Part shown: positions 7,474 through 17,152 of the stretch, one piece after another
Position numbering within the stretch: the stretch's first letter is position 1
Layout of the letters: the number at the start of each line of letters is the position of its first letter
Assembly: GCA_029261155.1 (NCBI GenBank)
Contig: JAJDBW010000012.1
Span: 1-35,803 of the forward strand
DNA length: 35,803 bases
Source: Nitrospirota bacterium
Lineage (GTDB): Bacteria; Nitrospirota; Nitrospiria; SBBL01; JAADHI01
Direction of reading: 5' to 3'
The notes under the pieces: generated by a model
The model's database searches: none
Told to the model about the DNA's origin: nothing
Seen by the model: only the letters and a program-made list of their open reading frames with translations
Position numbers and translations under genes: made by a program

Positions 7474-8662
7474 TCACAAAAGAAGCCTGTATCTATGCGT
7501 ATGCTTCACGACCTTGTTCACTTTTTTTATGCATCCTGTCGGGGAGCTCCACGCACAAAATAAGCCCAATCTAAGTATACAGATCACAGAAGAGCAAAAA
7601 GAGTTAAAAAAACTGGAAGCCGAAATTGAAAAGAATAGAAAAAAGAATCTCGCTGCAAAAAAGCAAGAACGGTCAATCCTTTCAAATTTGGAAGTAATCG
7701 ACCGACGTTTTCGACTTTATCGAAAAGAAGTTGTTCTTCTGGAATCGAAGATCAAAGAAAAAGAACAGGAGGCTTTGTCCTTGTCCACTCAAATTAGGGC
7801 AATGGGTAAAGAAATAGAAAATAGCAGAGAGGAGATCTCAAAACGCCTTCGCACAATTTATAAAGAAAAGCAAAGTGGCGGACTAAAAATTATATTTGCT
7901 GCGCAAGATTATCCCGATTTGTTAAGAAGGCTCTATTACCTTAAAACCATTGCAAGGCGGGAGGAGCAAGTTCTTTCTACATTTAAGACCCGGCATCGCG
8001 ATTTGGAAGAAAAAAGAGAGAAGCTGGTTCTGGTAAAGAAGGCCTTAATCGCCGACCGTTCGTCACTCACCCAAAAACTGACTGAAAGCCGGACAGAAAA
8101 GCGTCAAAAAGACCGTTTGTTATCCCGGGTTCGCAAGGAGCGAGATTTGTACACGAAGACGATTTCGGAAATGACCGACTCTTCCGAGCAGATCCAAGCC
8201 TTAATTCGTCAATTGGAAAAAGAAAAAAAACGGTTGAAATCGAATCGGTCCGGACAATTTTCAAAGAAAAAAGGCAAATTGCAATGGCCGAACGATGGCC
8301 GGCTGGTCGGACGTTATGGACGTCAAAAACACCCAAAGTTTGACACAATGATTTATCGTAAAGGGATCGAAATCGCGCCTGGTGTGGGTGGAGAGGTCAG
8401 GAATGTGTTCGATGGAACCGTTGTTTATGCCGATTGGTTTAAGGGCTATGGCATGGTAATCATTGTCGACCATGGTGAAAATTATTATTCGCTCTATGCC
8501 CATTTAGAAAAACTCCTTGTGGATGTGGGTGATCAGGTCAAGATGGATCGCGTAATCGGAGAAATCGGCGGGACAGGCTTGGCCCACAACGCAAAGCTCT
8601 ATTTTGAAATTCGACATCAAGGAAAGCCTATAAATCCGATGGCGTGGCTTCAAAAGCGATAA
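7454..8662 (+). CDS. envC: EnvC-like murein hydrolase activator (degenerate LytM/M23 domain)
   Basis: The 402-residue product has an N-terminal signal peptide (hydrophobic stretch to about residue 34, with an A-Q cleavage region). A long coiled coil rich in Glu/Lys/Arg (about 40-265) follows, then a C-terminal LytM/peptidase M23 fold (about 280-402). The zinc-site positions look broken: where active enzymes have HxGxD the sequence reads YRKGIEI, and the final HxH-type position reads LYFEI. The middle SLYAH His is present. This is the pattern of EnvC, a non-enzymatic activator of amidases recruited by FtsEX. Direct overlap with ftsX supports that role. The symbol is by function; exact orthology is inferred. 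Confidence 0.85.
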   Translation: MKQRNANHKRSLYLCVCFTTLFTFFMHPVGELHAQNKPNLSIQITEEQKELKKLEAEIEKNRKKNLAAKKQERSILSNLEVIDRRFRLYRKEVVLLESKIKEKEQEALSLSTQIRAMGKEIENSREEISKRLRTIYKEKQSGGLKIIFAAQDYPDLLRRLYYLKTIARREEQVLSTFKTRHRDLEEKREKLVLVKKALIADRSSLTQKLTESRTEKRQKDRLLSRVRKERDLYTKTISEMTDSSEQIQALIRQLEKEKKRLKSNRSGQFSKKKGKLQWPNDGRLVGRYGRQKHPKFDTMIYRKGIEIAPGVGGEVRNVFDGTVVYADWFKGYGMVIIVDHGENYYSLYAHLEKLLVDVGDQVKMDRVIGEIGGTGLAHNAKLYFEIRHQGKPINPMAWLQKR

Positions 8663-8838
8663 GCATCGGTTATAATTAGAGGATGGAATTCTTCGCCTCG
8701 GATCGTTATAATGTTCAGAGTTCTGGAAGGGTGATGTTACGCATGTTGTTAGCTTTAGAATTCTAAGTGATTGATTTAAGGTCTTAAATTAAATGAAGGC
8801 TTAAAATGAGTGCTTCGGGGCTTTTGGAGGACAAGAAG
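8663..8838 (+). promoter_or_regulatory. Intergenic region with candidate -10 boxes before the S41 protease
   Basis: Two TATAAT hexamers occur at 8671-8676 and 8707-8712, each preceded by GGT or CGT, but neither has a recognisable -35. GGAGG at 8826-8830 is the ribosome site that sets the ATG at 8839 as the start of the following gene. Confidence 0.35.
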
Positions 8839-10221
8839 ATGAAATTGATAAAAAGGATGCGCATTACCTTTTTACTTATGGTCATTTTTGGGACGATAGG
8901 GATGACCCTCTTCGTCGGAAAGGGACTGGAATCGAAGGTTTCCGCAGAAACGGACCAATATAAAGATCTAAAAATCTTCTCCGAAGTCCTCTCCTCGCTC
9001 AAGACAAACTATGTTGAACCTCTGGATACCAAGGATCTGGTTTACGGTGCGATAAAAGGGATGCTAGGGGCGCTCGATGCGCATTCTGCGTTTATGCCTC
9101 CCGAAGTCTACAAAGAGATGCAAGTCGATACCCGAGGCGAGTTTGGAGGCTTGGGGCTTCAGATTGGTGTGAGAGACAAAAGATTGGTTGTGGTCGCCCC
9201 GATCGCGGGTACTCCGGCGGAAATTGCAGGGATTAAAGCCGGTGATATTATCCTCCGGGTTGATGAGCATGAAATGCTCGAAGGAACATCTTTAATGGAT
9301 GCGGTCCAAAAAATGAGGGGACCGAAGGGCACGGCTGTTACCTTGTCTGTATTGCGCGGCACGGATCAAAAAACCGACCCCGAAGAATTGGTTTTTACCC
9401 TTATTCGAGATACAATCCGGATTAAAAGTGTCAAATCGAAGGTGCTTGAACCGGGCATTGGCTATATTCAAATTACACAATTTCAGGAACATACCGCGCG
9501 GGATCTATCGAAGGCCATTTCTAATTTACTCAACGAAAACATCCATTCATTAGTCTTGGATCTGAGAAACAATCCAGGAGGTCTCCTTAATTCTGCGGTT
9601 AAAGTTTCGGACCAGTTCCTGGAAAGTGGAAAGCTGATTGTTTCAATCAAATCCCGAGATGGCGATCAGGACGAATATACGGCCAGCCAAGAGAGCCATT
9701 TGAAAGGGGTCCCCATCATTGTCTTGGTGAATGAAGGGAGCGCGAGCGCTTCCGAAATCGTGTCCGGTGCCTTACAAGATTGGAAGCGGGCGGTGGTGCT
9801 TGGCGTACAAACTTTTGGCAAAGGCTCTGTACAAACCATCTTACCCTTGTCCGATGGCTCAGCCTTACGGCTGACAACGGCAAAATACTATACCCCAAGC
9901 GGTCGTTCGATTCAGAACACAGGGATCGAACCAGACATAAAGGTCGTACAAGAACTGGTCAAGACAGCCAAAAGCGGTCCTATTGTTCGGGAAAAAGACC
10001 TTGCACGCCACTTGAGCAATGAATTTGAAGAAGAAATGGAAGGGTCGGATGATATGGAACTTAATTTCCCGCCTTCTGGGAGTCCTTTAAATGAAGAAGA
10101 ATCCGACATCTCGCAATCGGGTTCGGAGCAAGATACACAACTCAAAAAGGCCGTCGATCTATTGAAAGGCTGGAGAATATTCAAGGGGGTCGATCCCCTT
10201 CTTTCAGCAAAAAAAGAATGA
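8839..10221 (+). CDS. ctpA: S41 family C-terminal processing peptidase (CtpA/Prc type)
   Basis: This periplasmic serine protease trims or degrades proteins from their C-termini. The 460-residue product begins with a basic N-terminus and one hydrophobic segment (about 9-27; signal or anchor). A PDZ domain follows (about 95-175, with GGLGLQIG and GDIILRVDE), then the tail-protease domain. The Ser-Lys-Gln triad is visible as GSASASE (Ser303), TFGKGSVQ (Lys328) and Gln332. The last 90 residues are acidic and low in complexity. An in-frame ATG at 8806 would add 11 residues; GGAGG at 8826-8830 points to 8839. It is separate from the ftsEX operon by 176 bases but fits the envelope theme. Confidence 0.94.
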   Translation: MKLIKRMRITFLLMVIFGTIGMTLFVGKGLESKVSAETDQYKDLKIFSEVLSSLKTNYVEPLDTKDLVYGAIKGMLGALDAHSAFMPPEVYKEMQVDTRGEFGGLGLQIGVRDKRLVVVAPIAGTPAEIAGIKAGDIILRVDEHEMLEGTSLMDAVQKMRGPKGTAVTLSVLRGTDQKTDPEELVFTLIRDTIRIKSVKSKVLEPGIGYIQITQFQEHTARDLSKAISNLLNENIHSLVLDLRNNPGGLLNSAVKVSDQFLESGKLIVSIKSRDGDQDEYTASQESHLKGVPIIVLVNEGSASASEIVSGALQDWKRAVVLGVQTFGKGSVQTILPLSDGSALRLTTAKYYTPSGRSIQNTGIEPDIKVVQELVKTAKSGPIVREKDLARHLSNEFEEEMEGSDDMELNFPPSGSPLNEEESDISQSGSEQDTQLKKAVDLLKGWRIFKGVDPLLSAKKE

Positions 10222-10348
10222 GTTGAGGCGATTCCATTCTCAAAGGCGATGTTGATTTACTTAAAATTACATTATTATCAATAAGTTGCATGAGAATCAT
10301 TGCAATAGCCTTTTTAGTAAAATACCTGCCTAAAAAAATCCTCCCTAC

Positions 10349-10378
10349 TTGATTTTACAAAATCGAGTGTTATATAAA
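10349..10378 (+). promoter_or_regulatory. Promoter of groESL
   Basis: TTGATT at 10349-10354 is followed by overlapping -10 candidates TATATA (10371-10376, 16-base spacer) and TATAAA (10373-10378, 18-base spacer). The CIRCE operator begins 4-6 bases downstream, covering the expected transcription start, as in other HrcA-controlled groE operons. Confidence 0.65.
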
Positions 10379-10381
10379 CCA

Positions 10382-10408
10382 TTAGCACTCTCTACCAAGG
10401 AGTGCTAA
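10382..10408. promoter_or_regulatory. CIRCE operator (HrcA binding site)
   Basis: TTAGCACTC (10382-10390), nine bases, then GAGTGCTAA (10400-10408) is an exact match to the CIRCE consensus. HrcA dimers bind this element and repress groESL and dnaK operons until heat shock titrates GroEL away. It sits between the promoter and groES. Confidence 0.97.
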
Positions 10409-10515
10409 TGGTTTGTCACGCATGGTTCTCAAAGACGTCGTCGCCTTACTCGGCGGCGCGCATGTCGAAGACAATTATAGATTAGGTGGAATTGTGAATT
10501 TGAAGGAGGGGAAAC

Positions 10516-10800
10516 ATGGCTGTAGCCAGTGCGAAATCAGTAAAATTTAGACCTTTAAAAGAAAGGGTTTTTGTCAGCTATTCCGAAGAGCCTGAAAAAA
10601 CATCGAGTGGACTCTACATTCCCGATGCAGCAAAGGAAAAACCGCAAAAAGGGACGGTAAAGGCGATTGGGACTGAAGTCAAAGATGTGAAGGTGGGCGA
10701 AACCATCTTGTTTGACAAATATTCCGGGAGCAAAATTACTTTGGACAACGAAGAATTCCTGATTATTAAGGAAGAAGATATCCTAGGAATTGTTGAATAA
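10516..10800 (+). CDS. groES: Co-chaperonin GroES
   Basis: GroES is the heptameric lid of the GroEL folding chamber. The 94-residue protein shows FRPLKERVFV (about 11-20), the mobile loop around EKTSSGLYIPDAAKEKP (27-43) and the C-terminal EEDILGIVE. A few extra residues (AVASAKS) precede the usual start. A strong AAGGAGGGG ribosome site precedes the ATG. It is co-transcribed with groEL, 31 bases downstream, under the CIRCE site at 10382-10408. Confidence 0.97.
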   Translation: MAVASAKSVKFRPLKERVFVSYSEEPEKTSSGLYIPDAAKEKPQKGTVKAIGTEVKDVKVGETILFDKYSGSKITLDNEEFLIIKEEDILGIVE

Positions 10801-10831
10801 TCAAAAGATCAAATCATGTATGGAGGAATGA

Positions 10832-12487
<1,656 letters not shown>

Positions 12488-12514
12488 AGCCCCTACATTT
12501 CGACTGTCGTATTT

Positions 12515-12560
12515 AAATCGCCCTCCGTTCGAATGATTAGGACGGGGGGCGATTTTGTTT
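12515..12560 (+). terminator. Rho-independent terminator of groESL
   Basis: A 14-base stem (12515-12528 with 12542-12555) pairs perfectly except for one U-G wobble. The loop is 13 bases, the GC-rich core is CGCCCTCC/GGGGGGCG, and TTTTGTTT follows. Confidence 0.85.
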
Positions 12561-12568
12561 GTGATCCA

Positions 12569-12597
12569 TTGACTTAAAGGACAACCTTTCCTACAAT
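12569..12597 (+). promoter_or_regulatory. Promoter of trxA-recN
   Basis: TTGACT (12569-12574) and TACAAT (12592-12597) lie 17 bases apart, each five of six matches to consensus. The spacer contains the small palindrome AAAGG-ACAA-CCTTT (12576-12589). Transcription would start near 12604, about 43 bases before trxA. Confidence 0.75.
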
Positions 12598-12646
12598 GTC
12601 TATTGTTCTTTTTTGAAATAAGTCGCCTACAAAATAAGGAGAAGGA

Positions 12647-12979
12647 ATGGGAAATATTGTCGATGTTACCAGTACAAGTTGGGATGAAGAGGTCATGAAA
12701 TCAACCGATCCGGTCATGGTCGATTTTTGGGCCGAATGGTGTGGACCCTGTAAGATGATTGCGCCCACGATCGAAGAGCTGGCACAGGAGTATAGCGGTC
12801 AATTGAAAGTTTGCAAGCTCAATACAGACGATAACCCCGATATCTCCAGTCAATACCAAATTATGGGAATCCCTTCTCTCCTTTTTTTTAAAAATGGGGC
12901 GGTCATCGATAAAGTCGTCGGTGCGGCATCCAAAAAACAATTTAAAGATAAGATTGACGCCGTCCTTTCTCAGTCTTAG
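12647..12979 (+). CDS. trxA: Thioredoxin
   Basis: Thioredoxin is a cytoplasmic dithiol reductant. The 110-residue protein has the active site WCGPCK (about residues 31-36) preceded by VDFWAE, the buried Asp, and the cis-Pro loop GIPSLLFF. No signal peptide is visible, so the classic cytosolic TrxA role is likely. The AAGGAGAAGG ribosome site is good. recN starts 13 bases after its stop, so they probably share the promoter at 12569-12597. Confidence 0.97.
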   Translation: MGNIVDVTSTSWDEEVMKSTDPVMVDFWAEWCGPCKMIAPTIEELAQEYSGQLKVCKLNTDDNPDISSQYQIMGIPSLLFFKNGAVIDKVVGAASKKQFKDKIDAVLSQS

Positions 12980-12992
12980 GCGATAAAATCCC

Positions 12993-14624
12993 ATGCTTAG
13001 GGAACTTCATATCAAGAATTATGCAATTATTGATGAAGTTGCTCTTACTTTAGCGGATGGATTTAGTGTCATTACCGGTGAAACCGGCGCAGGAAAATCG
13101 ATTCTTGTAGATGCCCTCTCGCTCCTTCTCGGAGAGCGTTCTTCATTGGACGGACTTCGGGAAGGAGCAAAAGAAACCTTGCTGGAGGGGAGCTTCGACC
13201 CGCTTCCACTCGACTTATCCGAAACCGGGTCTGATCCGAATGACCTCATTCTAAAAAGAGTCCTTGTTAAATCGGGCAAGAATCGCGCATACATCAACGA
13301 CGCGATTAAGCCCCTTTCCTCTATAAAAAATATCGCTCAAAAACTGGTTGAGATTCACGGCCAGCAAGGACACATCCTACTCACGGACTTAGACATCCAA
13401 CTCGATTTGGTCGATGCCTTTTGTCATCTCATGCCGGATCGTCGCGACTACCAAGCCGTATACCGGCAATGGAAAGCATTGAAAGCAGACTTAGAAGACC
13501 TTGTTCGCAAATCGGCCGAAACCGATCGGCAAAAATCGATTATTGAATACCAACTCTCCGAAATCCGAGAAGCTGATCTTTCCATTAACGAAGAAGAAGA
13601 TTTGGAAAGAGAAGCGGAATTTATGAAAAATTGGGAATCAATTTCTACATACACGCAAGAGGCCTATGAACGACTTAACGATGATGACGGTATTTTAAGG
13701 ATGCTCAATGAGGTTGCGACGGCGGTGAAGGACTTAGATCGTATGAGCCAAGCCTATGCCTCTGAGCGTGACCTTTGTGAGCAATCGCAGATTCTTTTGA
13801 AAGAGCTTGCCGCTCAATTACGGGCGCGATTAAATGACGCAGACTTCCAACCCGAACGCTTAGAAGCTGTGTCTGCGCGGCTTTATCAAATTCAACGGAT
13901 TAAAAAGAAAATGCAGCGAAGCGTCGCAGAAATTATCGAGGAGCAGAAAGTCTTGGAAAAAGCTTTGGCCGATCTTTCGGATGAGGATGTCCATCGCCAA
14001 GAAATCGAAGATCAAATCGGCGCGATTGAAAAAGACTTATTGACGCAAGCTGCTGCCCTTGCAAAAAAACGCAGCAAGGGAATGTTACTTCTCAAGAAGA
14101 AGGTCAAGGAAACGCTTGATACTTTGGGTATGGAAAAGACGCAATTTGAAGTCGCGCATCGACAGACGGCACTATCGTTATATGGGACAGATCAGATCGA
14201 ATTTCTTATTGCTTTGCCGGGAGAGACACCTCAAAATTTGTCGAAAGTGGCCTCCGGTGGAGAATTGTCGCGAATCATGTTGGCATTGAAAGTCGTTCTT
14301 GCGGAAGTCGATCCAGTCCCAACCTTGGTTTTTGATGAAGTGGATGCAGGGATCGGTGGTGGTATTGCTGAACGGGTGGGGCGGCGCTTGTCGGCCTTAT
14401 CGAAGCAACATCAGGTTCTATGTATTACTCATCTTCCTCAAATTGCTTCTCTGGCCGATCATCATTACTTTGTCGAAAAAAAAATCACAGGTCAGCGGGT
14501 TGTGACTTCGATTCGGGCGCTTTCAAAAAAAGAGCGCGTCGATGAGTTGGCACGCATGCTGGGGGGGCTTAAAATTACCTCCATTACACGGCGGCATGCC
14601 GAAGAGATGATGGGATCAAAATAA
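12993..14624 (+). CDS. recN: DNA repair protein RecN
   Basis: RecN is an SMC-like ATPase that helps double-strand-break repair by recombination. The 543-residue product opens with MLRELHIKNYAIID, followed by Walker A TGETGAGKS (about 28-36). A long coiled-coil middle (about 150-370) is interrupted by the hinge-like region. The C-terminal half of the ATPase has the signature ASGGELSR, Walker B LVFDEVDAGIGG and an H-loop in CITHLPQIAS. It is slightly shorter than E. coli RecN (553). It lies in a trxA-recN unit; whether LexA regulates it is unknown, as no SOS box was recognised. Confidence 0.96.
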   Translation: MLRELHIKNYAIIDEVALTLADGFSVITGETGAGKSILVDALSLLLGERSSLDGLREGAKETLLEGSFDPLPLDLSETGSDPNDLILKRVLVKSGKNRAYINDAIKPLSSIKNIAQKLVEIHGQQGHILLTDLDIQLDLVDAFCHLMPDRRDYQAVYRQWKALKADLEDLVRKSAETDRQKSIIEYQLSEIREADLSINEEEDLEREAEFMKNWESISTYTQEAYERLNDDDGILRMLNEVATAVKDLDRMSQAYASERDLCEQSQILLKELAAQLRARLNDADFQPERLEAVSARLYQIQRIKKKMQRSVAEIIEEQKVLEKALADLSDEDVHRQEIEDQIGAIEKDLLTQAAALAKKRSKGMLLLKKKVKETLDTLGMEKTQFEVAHRQTALSLYGTDQIEFLIALPGETPQNLSKVASGGELSRIMLALKVVLAEVDPVPTLVFDEVDAGIGGGIAERVGRRLSALSKQHQVLCITHLPQIASLADHHYFVEKKITGQRVVTSIRALSKKERVDELARMLGGLKITSITRRHAEEMMGSK

Positions 14625-14680
14625 AGTCTAACAGAAGGCAAGTGACGATTTATTGAGTCAGGATTTTGCCGACATTCAAA

Positions 14681-15817
14681 TTAGCCCGGGTCAATCTCCT
14701 TGTCCCGGTTTGCGATACACACCCGGTTCTTCCCGCTTAACTTTGCCCTATACATTGCGGTATCGGCCTTGCGTATTAGAAGCTGACGGGTATCGTTTCT
14801 GGGTAGTTTATAACCGATGTGATCTCGAAGTGAAGCCACGCCAATACTGCAGGTCAGACGTCTCTGGAGGCGTTTTGGGGTCGAGGTCTTCGGAAAGTAG
14901 GGGCGGCTAGATATCTCGAATTTGTACACGGCGTTGCAAATGGCTTGCGCTACTTGCTGAACTTCGGCAAGGGGCATTTTCGAAAAAATGATAATAAATT
15001 CGTCTCCACCGTATCGAGCAATGGTGGTGCCTTCCGGAGGGGAGACCTTTTTAAGGATGTCGCCGATATCTCGGAGGACATGACTCCCGACCAAGTGCCC
15101 ATACTTATCGTTGACCTCTTTAAAATGATCCATGTCGATAAAGAGTAAGATAATATCTTGCTCAGGGCTTTTCTTTGCCATCCGAATATCTTGGTCCAGC
15201 TTATCGTAGAAATGCCGGTCATTATAAAGACCGGTTAAGCCGTCCTGTTTCGCGATTTTAATGTGGGTTCTTGCGTAGAGTACATTTTGTATGAGCGTTG
15301 AAGTATAGCCGGCGAAAATTTCCAGGAGTTTTAATTCTTCTTCAGAAAAATTCTTTTTCCCTTTTCGATTGATCAGTTCAATGACGCCACAAACGGATTT
15401 TTCAATAATAATGGGGGCGCAGATGATGGACCGTGTTCTAAAGCGGCTGAGTTGATCGCGTTTTGCGATGAACTTTTTATCGCTTAGGAGGTTTTTGTAT
15501 ATCGAGGATCTGCCGGAGAGATAGGTGACCCCGACGATGCCTGCATTCACTGGGAGTTGTAGGCCGGGAAGATTGGAAGAGCCTACGCCAAAGCAGGCGA
15601 CGAAGACGAGTTCTTGAAAGGCCGTCTTCCCTTTTTTCCTGAAGGGGTCATCCAGTAAAATAGATCCGGCTTCGGATGGGACGAATTGGTTTGCATTTCT
15701 TAGGACCTCTTTGAGCGTTTGATCGAGTGCTGGCGCGTCCTCATCGAGTTGCCGTCGTTGGCGTTCGCGACTCAGTAAGCGGTTTAGCTGGCGTGTTTCT
15801 AAGATATGTAAGCGCAT
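14681..15817 (-). CDS. GAF-GGDEF diguanylate cyclase
   Basis: The 378-residue protein should make cyclic di-GMP from GTP. A short N-terminal helical region is followed by a GAF sensor domain (about 30-180; core FRTRSIICAPIIIEKSVCGV and IELINR) and a GGDEF domain (about 200-370). The latter has DGLTGLYNDRHF, IDMDHFKEVND and the active loop RYGGDEF. The RxxD inhibitory site that normally precedes the loop is absent (the region reads PEGTTIARYGG), so product feedback may be weak. A basic insertion of about 14 residues precedes CSIGVAS. The gene is convergent with recN. Its promoter at 15826-15854 leaves almost no leader. Confidence 0.92.
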   Translation of the reverse strand: MRLHILETRQLNRLLSRERQRRQLDEDAPALDQTLKEVLRNANQFVPSEAGSILLDDPFRKKGKTAFQELVFVACFGVGSSNLPGLQLPVNAGIVGVTYLSGRSSIYKNLLSDKKFIAKRDQLSRFRTRSIICAPIIIEKSVCGVIELINRKGKKNFSEEELKLLEIFAGYTSTLIQNVLYARTHIKIAKQDGLTGLYNDRHFYDKLDQDIRMAKKSPEQDIILLFIDMDHFKEVNDKYGHLVGSHVLRDIGDILKKVSPPEGTTIARYGGDEFIIIFSKMPLAEVQQVAQAICNAVYKFEISSRPYFPKTSTPKRLQRRLTCSIGVASLRDHIGYKLPRNDTRQLLIRKADTAMYRAKLSGKNRVCIANRDKEIDPG

Positions 15818-15825
15818 AGGCGAAT

Positions 15826-15854
15826 AAGATACGGTTTTCTTTTGTGATATTCAA
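15826..15854 (-). promoter_or_regulatory. Promoter for the GAF-GGDEF gene (near-leaderless)
   Basis: On the minus strand TTGAAT (15854-15849) and TATCTT (15831-15826) are 17 bases apart. The predicted start point is about 15819-15818, one or two bases before the ATG at 15817, and no Shine-Dalgarno is present. Confidence 0.55.
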
Positions 15855-16043
15855 GCGTATGCATCTTGGGTTCTGGAATGCACAATGCGCTTGCATCCAC
15901 TCTACAAGAGATCTAAGGCTTATAAAGAGGCGATGTCTGAATTACTGAAGATATCTTTTGCTAGGTTCGGATAGCGAAAAATCCTTAACAGTCCTTCAAT
16001 CTCCTACGCTAGGGCCTTACTTGCAATGCGTGTTTACGCCAGT

Positions 16044-16083
16044 GCTAAAAAAAGGGGAGGAGTTTAAAAAACTCCTCCCCTTT
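16044..16083 (-). terminator. Rho-independent terminator of the cupredoxin-like gene
   Basis: A perfect 15-base stem (16051-16065 with 16069-16083) with a 3-base loop is followed, reading leftward, by a run of T (A-run 16047-16053 on the plus strand). It begins 30 bases after the stop of the minus-strand gene ending at 16113. Confidence 0.93.
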
Positions 16084-16112
16084 AGGATCATGGTAATGTC
16101 GGTGCTGTCGGC

Positions 16113-16952
16113 TTATCCGCCAAACTCAAAATCAGCTTTGGCTGTTCCGCCACCCGACACTTCGATATTCATTTTCTTAAAACCCAGTGCCTGATGGAAG
16201 GCCTTCAACACGTACTTGCCTGCTGGGACATCACCAATGGAGAAGGTGCCATCGTCATTAACCACGGCGTAGTATGGGTTAGTGACCGGCAGGGCCCAAA
16301 CATTCATGTAGTTATGTTGATCGCACTCAATCTTCATGAAGGAGTCGGCTTTTTTAAACCAGGTTTTTTTGACTTTCAAGGTAATTTCCTGATCCTTTTT
16401 AGGAACGGGCTTATTGAAGATCGTTTTGGTCATAACACCTTTCACATCGTAGCCATGCGGGTTATGCAACACGCCTTCTGCGGTTTTCGGATCGCTCGGG
16501 TCGGCATCGAGATTCTTGACTTTAATGATGCCTTCTTTTCCGGCCTTTTTCGTATTTAACACAACGGTTACCGCTCTGGATGGACCTTGTCCTTCGGCAA
16601 CTAAAAAACGGCATTGGTCGGCAACAATCATGGCTTCAGCGGGTTTAAAAGCTTTTCCCGACTCTATTTTTTCAATAAAGACCACCACATCGCCTAAGCC
16701 GCCGCCGTTAACGCGAACATCTTGGCGGAAACGCGTACCATCTTTGGTATCCACCTTCGAACAAAAGGCTTCTTGAGGGAATTTTCCGATGGGGAATTCT
16801 TTTGCCGCAGGCTGTGCGCCCTTAAAAGCAACTTTTCCCGAAATGGTTCCGCCGCCGCTAACGGCGCCTTCGGTATATTTTGCGAAGGCCAGCGGGGTCG
16901 ATAACAAACCGACCGCGAGGCTTAATCCAAGTATTCTATAAAGCTTGCTCAT
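16113..16952 (-). CDS. Secreted cupredoxin-like protein with carboxypeptidase-regulatory-type domain
   Basis: The 279-residue product starts with a clear signal peptide (MSKLYRILGLSLAVGLL, cleavage near AFA-K at about 24-25). Two parts follow. The first (about 35-200) is a beta-rich region with Gly-rich SGGGTISGKVAFKG. The second (about 205-279) has the phrase CDQHNYM followed by DDGTFSIGDVPAGKYVLKAFH, typical of carboxypeptidase-regulatory/methylamine-utilisation-like periplasmic proteins. C-x2-H-x2-M has the ligand spacing of amicyanin type-1 copper sites, and an upstream HNPHGYD could supply the other His. Copper binding is inferred. It has a ribosome site AAGGAG, its own strong promoter about 200 bases upstream and a perfect terminator. 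Confidence 0.8.
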   Translation of the reverse strand: MSKLYRILGLSLAVGLLSTPLAFAKYTEGAVSGGGTISGKVAFKGAQPAAKEFPIGKFPQEAFCSKVDTKDGTRFRQDVRVNGGGLGDVVVFIEKIESGKAFKPAEAMIVADQCRFLVAEGQGPSRAVTVVLNTKKAGKEGIIKVKNLDADPSDPKTAEGVLHNPHGYDVKGVMTKTIFNKPVPKKDQEITLKVKKTWFKKADSFMKIECDQHNYMNVWALPVTNPYYAVVNDDGTFSIGDVPAGKYVLKAFHQALGFKKMNIEVSGGGTAKADFEFGG

Positions 16953-17152
16953 AGATTTTCTCCTTCTATCTCATTGTTGAAGCCATGAATAAAAGGAAGA
17001 ATTGACAAAAATTTCTCCCTCCTACTGACTTATCCCAGATTCTACTTTGAAAAGGCCAATTGCCTTCTAAACCATCATTTACCCAAACGACTCAATCAAG
17101 GCAATGGACCATTAATGACAGACTTCCCTGAGCTTGAGTATGAGGCTGGGTT

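Noticed and set aside
10422-10550. A 42-codon plus-strand frame between CIRCE and groES (MVLKDVVALLGG...)
   Set aside because: No ribosome site, overlaps the groES start out of frame, and contains the groES Shine-Dalgarno; most likely chance.
16194-16904. Several plus-strand frames opposite the cupredoxin-like gene
   Set aside because: Minus-strand gene has signal peptide, promoter, ribosome site and terminator; the plus frames have none and no recognisable domains.
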